A DNA stretch of 64,000 nt, from contig JBGSTC010000017.1 of the NCBI GenBank assembly GCA_041736705.1, positions 62,001 to 126,000 of the forward strand. The letters are read 5' to 3'. The position numbers and the translations under genes are program-made. A model generated the notes under the pieces. It did not search any database. It was not told where the DNA came from and saw nothing but the letters and a program-made list of their open reading frames with translations. Below are positions 1 through 8,257 of the stretch, in pieces. The stretch is from GWE2-51-13 sp041736705 (GTDB taxonomy: Bacteria; Bacillota_I; Bacilli_A; Erysipelotrichales; Erysipelotrichaceae). Numbering within the stretch: the first letter of the stretch is position 1; the number at the start of each line of letters is the position of its first letter.

Positions 1-364
1 CATGGTCGGTACATAAGTACACTTCGTTGAAGCCCGCGCTCCGCGCGTCTTCGACCGCTTTTTGAATCAAGATCTCCCCGAAGTTGTTTCCGCGACGATC
101 TTCTTCGATGTACATCGCGCACACCCAGGGATACAAATCCATACGGCTGATGAAATCGTTGGTGATGAGGCCGGCGCATCCGATGATGCGATCCTCCTCC
201 ATGAGAAGATACCATTGGGGGAGCGGGTTCTTCGCATTGGACGTGTGGGTCAGGCAATCCACATAGACTTGACGGTTCTGGGGGTTCGCCCATTTCGAGG
301 CGATGTATTGGATCGCTTCACGAAGAATACTTGCATCCTGACGGAGCGAGATGACGGTTGGCAT
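1..364 (-). CDS. GNAT-family N-acetyltransferase, 3' end cut by window edge
   Basis: About 121 N-terminal residues are visible; the C-terminus lies beyond base 1. The start ATG at 364 lies 4 bases after the TGA stop of the upstream GH13 amylase, so the gene ends that operon. The visible part has the GNAT layout: an N-terminal helix, strands with QWYLLMEEDRIIGCAG, a LYPWVCAMYI strand (the usual beta-4) and then EEDRRGNNFGEIL. The last is a variant of the acetyl-CoA pyrophosphate-binding loop R/Q-x-x-G-x-G/A. It is followed by a helix and NEVYLCTDH. The family transfers acetyl from acetyl-CoA to an amine. The substrate cannot be read here and the link with starch use is only positional. Confidence 0.8.
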   Translation of the reverse strand, partial: MPTVISLRQDASILREAIQYIASKWANPQNRQVYVDCLTHTSNAKNPLPQWYLLMEEDRIIGCAGLITNDFISRMDLYPWVCAMYIEEDRRGNNFGEILIQKAVEDARSAGFNEVYLCTDH

Positions 365-368
365 AGGT

Positions 369-1655
369 TCACTTTCTTTCTTTGGGGACTTGGAAGAGGA
401 TCGGACGGTCGCTAAGAGCGATGGATCCGTGGTTGATGCGGATGGGTTTTAAGGTGATCAGGTGAGGATAGATGCCGTCGGGGAGGGAGACGTTCATGAC
501 ACCGGAGACATTGCCGACATTCAGAATCCCGACGACGATCCTCTCATCGTTCTCATATTCGAAATGCAGGACGTCTTCGACGTGGCTGACGATCTTGTAC
601 CCTTTGTTTTGGGCGAAGATCGGGTCTTTCTTCATCTTGGCCAAACCTTGGATCCATCCTACGATTTCAGGATCGAGTTTCGACCAATCGACCGGGTCTT
701 TTTCGAAAAGGTCGGGCAAGTGGTCGGTTCCCGTTTCCATCCCGTACTGGATGAAGGCGATGCCTTTACTGAAGAAACAGTACGCGATCCACTGGAGTGA
801 TTTCGCGAAATCCTGGGTATAGTAGCGGATCCGGTGGTTGTCGTGGTTCTCCACGTTGCGTGCTTTGACGTAATCGATCGGATAGATCCGCTCCTGCGAC
901 CTCAGGGCTTGACGGAAGGTTTCAAGATCGTTCTCATGACGCAGGAAGCCTGCGAACGAGATTCGCGTATCGTATTCATAGAGGGCGTCGAACACCTGGA
1001 AACATTCGGAATCGCTGAGGCATCCGTAGCCATGGTAGCGGAGATAGTCGATGTAGTTGGAATCGACGCTTTCTCCTAAGAGGAAGACATCGGGATTCTT
1101 TTGACGCATCGCTTTCTTGGCTTCAAGCAGGAAATCCAAGGGGATCAGACTGGGGACGTCGAAGCGGAACCCGTCCATCCCGAGATCCAACCAATAGAGT
1201 AGGACATCGATGAGTTTCTCATGGACGAGCGGCACATCGAAGTTCAGGTCGGCGATGTCCCACCAATCCCCGACTTTGTTTTTCAAACGTCCGTTTTCGT
1301 CGAAATAGTAGAATTCCGGATGTTCAACCACCCAGTGATGATCGCGGGCGGTGTGATGGAAGACGATATCCAGGATGATCTTCATCCCATGCTTGTGGGT
1401 GGCGTCGATCAGATCCTTGAGATCGGCCAAGGTTCCCAAATCTTCCGAGATCCCGGTATAGTTCTGGATGGCATAGGGGCTACCGTAGGTTCCTTTGCGG
1501 GCTTTGACCCCGATCGGTTGGACCGGCATCAGGTAGACGATATCCGCACCCAACGCTTGGATGCGCCCCAAATCTTTCTCGACCGCCTTGAACGTGCCTT
1601 CTCGACTATAATTGCGGACGAACACTTGATAGATGAACTGGTTTCTGTAACTCAT
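369..1655 (-). CDS. Intracellular GH13 alpha-amylase family enzyme (428 aa)
   Basis: This is a cytoplasmic glycoside hydrolase of family GH13, predicted to hydrolyse alpha-1,4 bonds of imported maltodextrins. There is no signal peptide. The (beta/alpha)8 barrel starts at once (FIYQVFVRNY). The four conserved regions are DIVFHHT (about 96-102), DGFRFDVPS with nucleophile Asp166, LLGES with acid/base Glu195, and VENHDNHR with Asp272. The last 70 residues form a short C-terminal beta domain. There is no CBM34 or CBM48. The start is supported by CGGAGG 6 bases upstream. It lies downstream of msmK, separated by a hairpin that looks like a terminator, so expression may be lower than for msmK. Fine specificity (amylase, maltogenic enzyme or glucosidase) cannot be settled from motifs. 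Confidence 0.85.
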   Translation of the reverse strand: MSYRNQFIYQVFVRNYSREGTFKAVEKDLGRIQALGADIVYLMPVQPIGVKARKGTYGSPYAIQNYTGISEDLGTLADLKDLIDATHKHGMKIILDIVFHHTARDHHWVVEHPEFYYFDENGRLKNKVGDWWDIADLNFDVPLVHEKLIDVLLYWLDLGMDGFRFDVPSLIPLDFLLEAKKAMRQKNPDVFLLGESVDSNYIDYLRYHGYGCLSDSECFQVFDALYEYDTRISFAGFLRHENDLETFRQALRSQERIYPIDYVKARNVENHDNHRIRYYTQDFAKSLQWIAYCFFSKGIAFIQYGMETGTDHLPDLFEKDPVDWSKLDPEIVGWIQGLAKMKKDPIFAQNKGYKIVSHVEDVLHFEYENDERIVVGILNVGNVSGVMNVSLPDGIYPHLITLKPIRINHGSIALSDRPILFQVPKERK

Positions 1656-1669
1656 GTTTACCTCCGAGT

Positions 1670-1691
1670 AAAAACCCGAATTGCTTCGGGT
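1670..1691 (-). terminator. Hairpin with T-run between msmK and the amylase gene
   Basis: On the minus strand a 7-bp perfect stem (ACCCGAA / TTCGGGT) with a GCAA loop is followed by a run of T. It lies just after the msmK stop and before the amylase ribosome binding site, so it probably acts as a partial terminator inside the operon. Confidence 0.6.
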
Positions 1692-1696
1692 CTGGT

Positions 1697-2788
1697 TTAA
1701 TAAATGGATTGTGTCGTTTCTTTATCGAAGAAGTGGAGTTTCGCCACGTCCATCGAAAGTTGGATCGTGTCATGGGCATGGACGTCGACGCGGGAAGAAA
1801 CCTTCGCCAAAATCTTCTGTCCGCCGAATTCACCGTGAAGGATGAATTCATGACCAAGCAATTCGCAAACATCGACGTTGAAATCAAACGGGGTTTCCGG
1901 GAAGGCTTCGGCGACGATGCCTTCGTAGTGGATGTCTTCAGGACGGATCCCGAGAACCAGATCCTTGCCGTTGTAGTTCTTCAAACGATCATGGAACATG
2001 CCTGGGACTTTGAAGGACTTGTTGTTGACTTCGAAACGACCGTCGCGATAGACGCCGTTGATGAAGTTCATGGCGGGGGCGCCGATGAAGTTCGCGACAA
2101 ACATATTGTTGGGGTGGTTGTAGATGTCTTTCGGCGTACCGATCTGTTGGATGTAGCCGTCTTTCATGACGACGATGCGGGACGCCATGGTCATCGCTTC
2201 GGTCTGGTCATGGGTGACGTAGATGGTCGTCGCATTGAGACGTTCATGCAATTTGATGATTTCGGAACGCATCTGAACACGCAGTTTCGCATCCAGATTC
2301 GACAGAGGTTCATCCATCAAGAACACTTTCGCGTTACGGACGATCGCACGGCCTAAAGCGACACGTTGACGTTGACCGCCGGACAGCGCCTTGGGTTTAC
2401 GATCCAGGTATTTTTCGATTTCAAGAATACGCGCGGCTTCTTTGACGCGGGTTTCGATTTCATCTTTCGGCATCTTCTTCAGTTTCAAACCGAACGCCAT
2501 GTTTTCATAGACGCTCATATGCGGATACAAGGCATAGGATTGGAAAACCATCGCGATGTCGCGGTCTTTCGGAGCGACCGTATTGACGAGTTTCTCGTCG
2601 ATGTACAGTTCACCGGAAGTAATGTCTTCCAAACCGGCGATCATACGCAGCGTCGTGGATTTCCCACAACCCGACGGACCGACCAATACGATGAATTCAC
2701 GGTCTTTGATGTCGAGATTGAAATCGAAGACGGCTTGGACATTGTTGTCGTAGATTTTATTGATATCTTTTAGCTTTAGGTTTGCCAT
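1697..2788 (-). CDS. msmK: Carbohydrate ABC transporter ATPase, MsmK/MalK/UgpC type
   Basis: This is the ATP-hydrolysing subunit expected to power the maltodextrin importer encoded nearby (MalE-MalF-MalG). At 363 aa it has the usual length. Walker A GPSGCGKST is at residues 37-45, Q-loop VFQSYALYPH near 81-90, signature LSGGQ at 135-139, Walker B VFLMDE at 155-160 and H-loop VTHDQTEA near 195. The C-terminal TOBE/MOP region (about 235-363) is the regulatory part in this family. The ATG is preceded by GAGGTGATACC. The gene has its own promoter with a cre-like operator overlapping it. In Bacillota such ATPases often serve several sugar importers, so it may not be exclusive to maltodextrin. Confidence 0.93.
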   Translation of the reverse strand: MANLKLKDINKIYDNNVQAVFDFNLDIKDREFIVLVGPSGCGKSTTLRMIAGLEDITSGELYIDEKLVNTVAPKDRDIAMVFQSYALYPHMSVYENMAFGLKLKKMPKDEIETRVKEAARILEIEKYLDRKPKALSGGQRQRVALGRAIVRNAKVFLMDEPLSNLDAKLRVQMRSEIIKLHERLNATTIYVTHDQTEAMTMASRIVVMKDGYIQQIGTPKDIYNHPNNMFVANFIGAPAMNFINGVYRDGRFEVNNKSFKVPGMFHDRLKNYNGKDLVLGIRPEDIHYEGIVAEAFPETPFDFNVDVCELLGHEFILHGEFGGQKILAKVSSRVDVHAHDTIQLSMDVAKLHFFDKETTQSIY

Positions 2789-2805
2789 GGTATCACCTCG
2801 TGTTT

Positions 2806-2849
2806 ATTATACATGAAAGCGCTCTCTGTGTGTTGTGCATTGTGCACAA
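2806..2849 (-). promoter_or_regulatory. msmK promoter region with palindrome
   Basis: The minus strand carries a consensus -10 (TATAAT, 2806-2811), with a weak -35 at 2829-2834 (AACACA, 17-base spacing). A perfect 10-bp palindrome TTGTGCACAA sits further upstream at 2840-2849. The spacer is occupied by the cre-like site at 2814-2827. Confidence 0.55.
2814..2827. promoter_or_regulatory. cre/LacI-type operator between -35 and -10 of msmK
   Basis: TGAAAGCGCTCTCT matches the catabolite-responsive consensus TGWAANCGNTNWCA at all but the last position. It sits in the spacer of the msmK promoter, a position where a bound LacI-family protein such as CcpA or MalR would block transcription. Confidence 0.6.
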
Positions 2850-2851
2850 AT

Positions 2852-3415
2852 CTAATCGAGATTGGTTAACAGGAACCACATTTCCATGAGTTTCCCTTGG
2901 TCGATCTCCCGGATGTCCACTCCCGTCTGGGTGATGAACTTGTTGAGACGGTAGCGGAAGGTATTACGATGCAAGTAGAGATGCGCCGCGCTGGCGTTGA
3001 CGTTGCGGCCGGTTTCCAGATACATACGCGCCGTCTCCATTTCATCGCGTCCGATCGATTCGAAGTGGCGGTCCAGTCGTCGGACAAGCCCGGTCTTTCC
3101 CAACAGTTTCGCAAGAACCAGGGCTTCGGCGGCACCGATCAATTTACCGGGTCGGTTTTCCGCCAGGAAGTCGAGGAAAAGACACATGATGTCATCGTAA
3201 GCAAAGCCGCTGACCCCACTCAAGGTGATGCCTAGATCGTGTTGGAAACTTGAAAACATCAGTTTAAGCTGTACCCTACCGAATTCGCTAAGTTCGGCTT
3301 TCAAGGTGCGCGGATCGATCCAGCGCACATCATTCACGAACGACTCGATGCTGTTCTCGATTTCGTTGGGTTTGAAATTGTCGGTATGGACCCGCAGATA
3401 CAAAGCGTGGCTCAT
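2852..3415 (-). CDS. Short PucR/CdaR-like helix-turn-helix regulator
   Basis: This 187-aa protein has a C-terminal PucR-type helix-turn-helix (about 128-180: ETARMYLETGRNV, then HLYLHRNTFRYRLNKF), the DNA-binding domain of sugar-diacid and purine regulators. The N-terminal 120 residues are not a recognisable sensor domain and the protein is much shorter than classical CdaR or PucR. The start lies 3 bases after the stop of the amylase lipoprotein, so it is co-transcribed with amylase and glucosidase. This suggests a local regulator of starch or maltodextrin genes. The ligand is unknown. It is not a LacI-family protein, so it is not the obvious reader of the four palindromic operators of this island. 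Confidence 0.75.
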   Translation of the reverse strand: MSHALYLRVHTDNFKPNEIENSIESFVNDVRWIDPRTLKAELSEFGRVQLKLMFSSFQHDLGITLSGVSGFAYDDIMCLFLDFLAENRPGKLIGAAEALVLAKLLGKTGLVRRLDRHFESIGRDEMETARMYLETGRNVNASAAHLYLHRNTFRYRLNKFITQTGVDIREIDQGKLMEMWFLLTNLD

Positions 3416-3418
3416 CGC

Positions 3419-4996
3419 TTAGTCACCGATCACGACGCTGGCATAGGGTTGCAGCGTCAAGACGTTGGAGATGAGTTGGACTTCCCCGTGTTGATAGAGG
3501 ATCGTGCCTGAATCATCGAGGTCGACGGTCTGCGCAAAGCGGTCCAGGTTATGGACGATGGTCAAGGTTTTCCCTTCGAAGGTGCGGGTGAAACCCAGCA
3601 CTTTGTTCGATAAAGTCAGACTCTGAATATCACCGAAACGCAAGACATCGGAAGCATCCCGGAAATGGACCAGCCTACGATAAAGACTGAACATCGAGTC
3701 TTCATCGGTGGTCTGTTGTTCATAGGGGGTGGTGTTCAGATTGAGTTCCCAGTTTTCCCATAGCGCATTGGGCGCATCGTTCTGACTGGTCCAACGATAG
3801 GGTTCACGGATCCTTTCATCCGGTTTCGTCCCCAACATGCCCAATTCTTCCCCATAGTAGATGAAAGGGATCCCGGGCAAAGTGAAGAGGATGTTCGCCG
3901 CGAGTTTGGCTTGGTCGACGTTGCCGCCCAAAACGCTCATGATCCGGTTCTGGTCATGGTTGGTGAGGAAAGTCGAATCCAGATAGTTCTCGTTGCGGCC
4001 GGTGAAAACATTCTTTCCGTTGAGGTAGGTCGCGACGAAATTGGTTTGGTATCCTTGCATGACGGTAGTCACGATCCCGGTGGCCAAATCGAAGTTGAAC
4101 ATTGAGTCGAATCCGACCGCATACGGGGCGGCTTGCGCCGCCGGCATCCAGACTTCCGCGAGAAGCAGGATCTCGGGGTCTTCGGACTTTACGTATTCCT
4201 TCATTTCCATCCAGAATTGCTTATTTAATTCCATCGTTCCGGTTCCGACCGGATATTCGTTGGCGTCATACATCCTCGGTGCGGCGTCGTAACGGAACCC
4301 GTCGACGCCCAGATCCATCCAGAACGAAAGGATCTTCTTCATCTCATCGCGGACCGCTTCGCTGTCCGCATTGAGTTCGGGCATCTGGTCCCAGAACGAA
4401 GCATAGTAAGCCAGGCTATTGCGGAAACTCCATCCCGTTTTATTGGGGTATTCCGCGTTAGTCAGTTTTTCTTCGATGCGATAGTAATCACGATAGACTT
4501 CATCCCCCGACATGGCTTTGATGAACCAGGGGTTGTCGTCGGCCGTGTGGTTGAAGACGATGTCGATGATCAGTTTGATCCCGCGCTCTTCACAGGCATC
4601 CGAAAGGTCTTGAAAATCATCCAAGGTCCCAAATTCCGAGTCGATCGCATAATAGTCGATGACATCGTATTTGTGGTAGGTCTTCGACGGATGGATCGGA
4701 TTGAGCCAGATGGCCGTGATGCCGAGGTCCGTGTCGGTCGAAGGGTCGCCGTCGTTGAGAACATCGAGGTGGTCGATGATCCCGCGCAGATCGCCCGTAC
4801 CGTCCCCGTCGGAGTCCGCATAGGAGATCGGGAAGATGTTGTAGGCGACCGAGACTTCGGATGCGAACTTGTCCGCATTCGAGCCTTCAAGCAACGCCGC
4901 CAGTTCATCGACGGTTTTGCGTTGGATCGTCGGTTCTTTCTGGACACAGGCGCTTAAGACAAGCAATAGAACCAAGAGTAGTTTTTTCATGTTCAC
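3419..4996 (-). CDS. Surface-anchored alpha-amylase lipoprotein (GH13)
   Basis: This is a 525-aa extracellular GH13 enzyme predicted to cut starch or long maltodextrins outside the membrane. A lipoprotein signal (MNMKKLLLVLLLVLSAC) ends in the lipobox LSAC, with Cys17 as the lipidated residue. The barrel contains DSDGDGTGD (61-69), which resembles the calcium site of this clan, DIVFNH (145-150), GFRYDAA with nucleophile Asp237, LLAEVW with Glu281, and FLTNHDQNR with Asp348. A C-terminal beta domain follows. The start is directly adjacent to the stop of the alpha-glucosidase gene, showing tight coupling. Its products would be captured by the MalE lipoprotein encoded upstream. Confidence 0.92.
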   Translation of the reverse strand: MNMKKLLLVLLLVLSACVQKEPTIQRKTVDELAALLEGSNADKFASEVSVAYNIFPISYADSDGDGTGDLRGIIDHLDVLNDGDPSTDTDLGITAIWLNPIHPSKTYHKYDVIDYYAIDSEFGTLDDFQDLSDACEERGIKLIIDIVFNHTADDNPWFIKAMSGDEVYRDYYRIEEKLTNAEYPNKTGWSFRNSLAYYASFWDQMPELNADSEAVRDEMKKILSFWMDLGVDGFRYDAAPRMYDANEYPVGTGTMELNKQFWMEMKEYVKSEDPEILLLAEVWMPAAQAAPYAVGFDSMFNFDLATGIVTTVMQGYQTNFVATYLNGKNVFTGRNENYLDSTFLTNHDQNRIMSVLGGNVDQAKLAANILFTLPGIPFIYYGEELGMLGTKPDERIREPYRWTSQNDAPNALWENWELNLNTTPYEQQTTDEDSMFSLYRRLVHFRDASDVLRFGDIQSLTLSNKVLGFTRTFEGKTLTIVHNLDRFAQTVDLDDSGTILYQHGEVQLISNVLTLQPYASVVIGD

Positions 4997-6691
4997 CTAT
5001 TTCTCAAGCACCAACGCCTGATAGGGTAGCAGTACGATCTCCTTCGATACTTCGGCGAGTCCGTAGTTGTCATAGTGGATCGCTTTGGGGAGATAAGGGA
5101 GTTTATAGCGGATCTCATGGTCGCGGAAGTTCGCGACCACCAGGACGGTTGTTTCATCCTTTGTCCGTTCAAAGACGAAAAGGTCTTTGTTTTTCGGTGA
5201 AATCAGTTTGAAATCCCCATGTACCAAGACGGAATGAAGATGTCCGTGTTTGCGTAACTTTATTAAATGTTTGTAGGCGTTGAGGATCGATGAAGGGTCT
5301 TCGCTTTGTTGCTTGACGTTGATTTCTTTATAGTTACCGACCGGTTTTTGATGCGGTTTCCCACTCGTAAACCCTGCATTGACGCTATCGTCCCATTGCA
5401 TCGGCGTCCGTGCGTTATCGCGTGAAGTACGACGCAAGTGGGTCAGGATTTGTTCCGGGCTCTGGCGTTTGATCGCCTTTTCATAGTAGTTCTTCACCCA
5501 GACATCGTTGAAGTCGTTGATGTCGGTGTAGTCGACGTTGGTCATCCCGATCTCTTCACCATTGTAGATGAAAGGTGTTCCGGGCAGGGTAAGCAGTACC
5601 GTCCCCAACATGCATCCGGATTCACGGTGGAACTTCCTGGGATTCCCATACTGACTCATGACCCGAGGGTGGTCGTGATTGAGCCAATAATGCGGAATCC
5701 ATCCCTTCCCTTTCATCCCTTGGATCCAACGATCCATGGTTTCTTTCAGATCGAGGACATTGACCGTCAATTCATCGTCGGTCTTATCCTCCGACCCGAA
5801 CGCCCCGTTCTTCCAACAATGGTCGAAGTTGAACACCATGTTGAAGGCTTTGGCATGATAGCCCGCATACTGGGTCGCGGCTTCCACGTTCGCTCCGCCG
5901 CCGACTTCGCCGACCGACAGGCAATCGTAATGTTTCAACACTTCATCGTGGAATTCATGGAGGTAGTCGAACAGTTCAGGACGGTTGGAGAATTTCGACC
6001 AATCCGGGGCGACCCCGTCGTGGTTGAGTTTCATTTCGCTATCGGTGAACGACGTATCTTTACTGAGATGGGCGACCGCATCGACGCGGAACCCGTCCAC
6101 GCCCAAATCCAGCCACCAGCGCGACATCGCATACATTTCCTGACGTAGATCCGGATTGGCCCAATTGAGGTCGGGCATTTTATCCGAAAAGATCTTCAGA
6201 TAATATTCGCCGGAGGTTTCGTCGTAGTTCCAGCACGACCCTTCGAAGAAACTTGCCCAATTGGTCGGGGGGATTCGTTTCCCTTTTGCATCATGACGGG
6301 GTTTCTGCCAGATGTACCAATCCCTTTTCGGATTATCCAAGGAAGAGCGGGATTCCATAAACCAGGGATGTTCATCGGAAGTGTGGTTCAAGACAAGGTC
6401 CAGAATGATCCGGATTCCTTTTTGATGGGCTTTCGCAATCAGTTCTTTCGCATCGTCCATGGTCCCGAACAAAGGATCGACGTTGTAGAAGTCGCTGACA
6501 TCGTATCCGTTATCATCCATCGGCGAGCGGTAAAAAGGACAGATCCAAACGCAATCGACACCTAAATCCTGGATGTAGTCGAGTTTTTCGATGATGCCGC
6601 GCAGATCTCCGATTCCGTCGGCGTTGGTGTCTTTGAAGGATCTTGGGTAGATTTGATAACCTACCGCGTTTTTCCACCATTGTGCTTTCAT
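4997..6691 (-). CDS. malL: GH13_31-type alpha-glucosidase / oligo-1,6-glucosidase
   Basis: This is a cytoplasmic 564-aa exo-acting glucosidase that releases glucose from short malto- or isomalto-oligosaccharides. The N-terminus WWKNAVGYQIYPRSF is diagnostic of the subfamily. DTNADGIGDL (21-30) is the calcium-site loop, DLVLNH is at 98-103, GFRVDAVAHL has nucleophile Asp204, SVGEVGGG has acid/base Glu262, and WLNHDHPR has Asp340. The residue after the nucleophile is Ala, whereas strictly alpha-1,6-specific members usually have Val. This hints at alpha-1,4 activity (inference from known specificity studies of the subfamily). It is followed without a gap by the amylase lipoprotein and preceded by malE across a hairpin. 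Confidence 0.88.
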   Translation of the reverse strand: MKAQWWKNAVGYQIYPRSFKDTNADGIGDLRGIIEKLDYIQDLGVDCVWICPFYRSPMDDNGYDVSDFYNVDPLFGTMDDAKELIAKAHQKGIRIILDLVLNHTSDEHPWFMESRSSLDNPKRDWYIWQKPRHDAKGKRIPPTNWASFFEGSCWNYDETSGEYYLKIFSDKMPDLNWANPDLRQEMYAMSRWWLDLGVDGFRVDAVAHLSKDTSFTDSEMKLNHDGVAPDWSKFSNRPELFDYLHEFHDEVLKHYDCLSVGEVGGGANVEAATQYAGYHAKAFNMVFNFDHCWKNGAFGSEDKTDDELTVNVLDLKETMDRWIQGMKGKGWIPHYWLNHDHPRVMSQYGNPRKFHRESGCMLGTVLLTLPGTPFIYNGEEIGMTNVDYTDINDFNDVWVKNYYEKAIKRQSPEQILTHLRRTSRDNARTPMQWDDSVNAGFTSGKPHQKPVGNYKEINVKQQSEDPSSILNAYKHLIKLRKHGHLHSVLVHGDFKLISPKNKDLFVFERTKDETTVLVVANFRDHEIRYKLPYLPKAIHYDNYGLAEVSKEIVLLPYQALVLEK

Positions 6692-6712
6692 GTGTCGTTT
6701 CTCCCTTGAAGA

Positions 6713-6740
6713 AAGATGAGCACCTTGCGATGCTCATCTT
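6713..6740 (-). terminator. Hairpin after malE (partial terminator or mRNA stabiliser)
   Basis: On the minus strand a 10-bp perfect stem (AAGATGAGCA / TGCTCATCTT) with an 8-base loop follows the malE stop and is followed by TCTTC, a weak T-run. Such a hairpin after a binding-protein gene commonly makes that gene more abundant than its downstream neighbours. Confidence 0.55.
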
Positions 6741-6765
6741 ACGGTGTTTCGGTTGTCTCTACGGA

Positions 6766-8163
6766 TTATTGATTGTCGGCAGCGATCTTCGCATCGGTCG
6801 TCGCGATCAATTCTGCGACGGCTTCGTCGACGGTCTTGGTGCCATCCCAAATCGCTTGGATCATCGCAACCAACGTACCATCATAGTAAGCAGCATCCAT
6901 GGCTTTACGTGCAGGGTTCTTCGGAAGGGTCAATGCCGGTTCCGGATAGTTGTACATGAACGCAGCCATCATTTGTTCTTGGTATCCGCCTGCTTCGAGA
7001 GTCGGAGTCAAATCAGATCCATCCTTCAAAGACGGGGCATAGCTGGTGCCGGTAACCAAGGCATCGAATCCATCTTTGGAATAGATTAAACGCATCAGTT
7101 CGGTCGCGGCGGAACGATATTCGGTATAGCCGTTGATAACGAAACCCTTCGTCTTAACAAACGGGGATTGGTGTTCGCCACCGAACGTCGGGAGAGCGGA
7201 AACGACATAGGTCGAACCGGTCGTCGTGGAAGCACCCTTGATATCCATCCAGGTACCGACTAAGCCGAACGGAGCGGTTTCATTGTTGATGACGCCGTCC
7301 CATCTCCAGCCCATGTCGCCGGCTTTGGTCAAGATACCGGCAGCGTCGACGGAGATCTGAGCTTCTTTAGCGGCAAGCAGGAAGTTCAAGCCTTCTTTGA
7401 ATTCAGGAGTATTGTAGCCAGGTTTCGTCGCATCGCCGTCGCCGAACAGTTTGAATCCGCCGGCGGTGAATTGGTGATAAGCGGACCACGGTTCGCCCAA
7501 GGAAAGCGGGAACACGATGTCGACGTTAACGCCTTTGTAAACCGGACGAGCGCCGATCCAAGACGTCGACAATGCGAAGATTTCTTCCCAGGTATCAAAC
7601 GCGTCAGGCAGGTTGTCGCCGTTTGCATCGGTGACGTCTTTGCCTAAGGTTTCAAGCATCGTCTTATTCCAAACGAATGCCATGCCATCATACGCCATCG
7701 GAGCATAAACCGTGGTAGCGGTGCTGTTTCCGGCTTTGTAGAAGGATTCAAGCGAGTTTTCTTTGATGATGTTGGCAAGGAAGGCATCGATCGCCAAGAG
7801 ATGGCTTTCGTTACGGGAAACTTCACCGTCGATGGCCATGAAGACGTCAGGATATTCACCTTGTTGGGTAGCTAAAGCATCGGCGGATCCGGCAGCACCG
7901 GAGTTTACGAATTCAACGGCGCCTTTGAGTTCAGGATACGTAGCATCCCACAACGCGACGATCGCATTCCCGACGACATCGTTGTCAGCGCCGAAACGTA
8001 AGGTGGCACCTTCTTCGATTGCATATGCTTCAAGTTTTTCATCATAACAGACGACCGTGCCGTCGAGATCTTCGGCCTTACAGGTCTTGAGTGTGCGTCC
8101 GCATGCGGTCAATGATCCAACGACCAGCACGAGAACTGCAGCGAGAGTAAGCAGTTTCTTCAT
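6766..8163 (-). CDS. malE: Maltodextrin-binding lipoprotein of ABC importer
   Basis: This is a 465-aa solute-binding protein of the extracellular family 1 type that captures maltodextrins and delivers them to MalFG. The chosen ATG (8163) gives a lipoprotein signal MKKLLTLAAVLVLVVGSLTAC with lipidated Cys21. It has AGGAGG about 11 bases upstream, whereas the longer frame opening at 8250 lacks these features and would overlap the operator. Family-typical parts include GATLRFGADNDVVGNAIV, a central VYAPMAYDGMAFVWNK segment and MAAFMYNYPEPALTLPKN near the C-terminus. It has its own strong promoter with a palindromic operator over the -35 box. Ligand assignment rests on the surrounding maltodextrin genes. 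Confidence 0.9.
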   Translation of the reverse strand: MKKLLTLAAVLVLVVGSLTACGRTLKTCKAEDLDGTVVCYDEKLEAYAIEEGATLRFGADNDVVGNAIVALWDATYPELKGAVEFVNSGAAGSADALATQQGEYPDVFMAIDGEVSRNESHLLAIDAFLANIIKENSLESFYKAGNSTATTVYAPMAYDGMAFVWNKTMLETLGKDVTDANGDNLPDAFDTWEEIFALSTSWIGARPVYKGVNVDIVFPLSLGEPWSAYHQFTAGGFKLFGDGDATKPGYNTPEFKEGLNFLLAAKEAQISVDAAGILTKAGDMGWRWDGVINNETAPFGLVGTWMDIKGASTTTGSTYVVSALPTFGGEHQSPFVKTKGFVINGYTEYRSAATELMRLIYSKDGFDALVTGTSYAPSLKDGSDLTPTLEAGGYQEQMMAAFMYNYPEPALTLPKNPARKAMDAAYYDGTLVAMIQAIWDGTKTVDEAVAELIATTDAKIAADNQ

Positions 8164-8207
8164 TTTTAAACATTCCTCCTGTGTTCTTCTTTTCAGAAGT
8201 CGTCTTA

Positions 8208-8236
8208 AGTATAGCACTTGGTAAATTGTTTGTAAA
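8208..8236 (-). promoter_or_regulatory. malE sigma-A promoter
   Basis: Minus strand: -35 TTTACA (8231-8236), 17-base spacer, -10 TATACT (8208-8213). The -35 lies inside the operator at 8231-8244. Confidence 0.75.
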
Positions 8237-8244
8237 CGGTTACA
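8231..8244. promoter_or_regulatory. Perfect LacI/cre-type operator over malE -35
   Basis: TGTAAACGGTTACA is an almost perfect palindrome and matches the relaxed cre consensus TGWNANCGNTNWCA at every position. It overlaps the -35 box of malE, a repressor geometry. Sister sites are at 11606-11619, 20425-20438 and, more divergent, 2814-2827. Confidence 0.75.
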
Positions 8245-8257
8245 CTTCACGAAACTT

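Noticed and set aside
2840..2849. TTGTGCACAA palindrome upstream of msmK as a CRP/FNR-type operator
   Set aside because: A 10-base palindrome alone is too short to assign; it lacks the spacing of CRP or FNR sites and no such regulator is in the window.
5438..6148. Long plus-strand open frame (236 codons) inside the alpha-glucosidase gene
   Set aside because: It is antisense to a clear GH13 gene, with no ribosome site, and is rich in Val, Asp, Arg and Ile as expected from the mirror of the coding strand. Similar mirrors at 19472-20290, 25694-26689 and 61394-62284 were rejected for the same reason.
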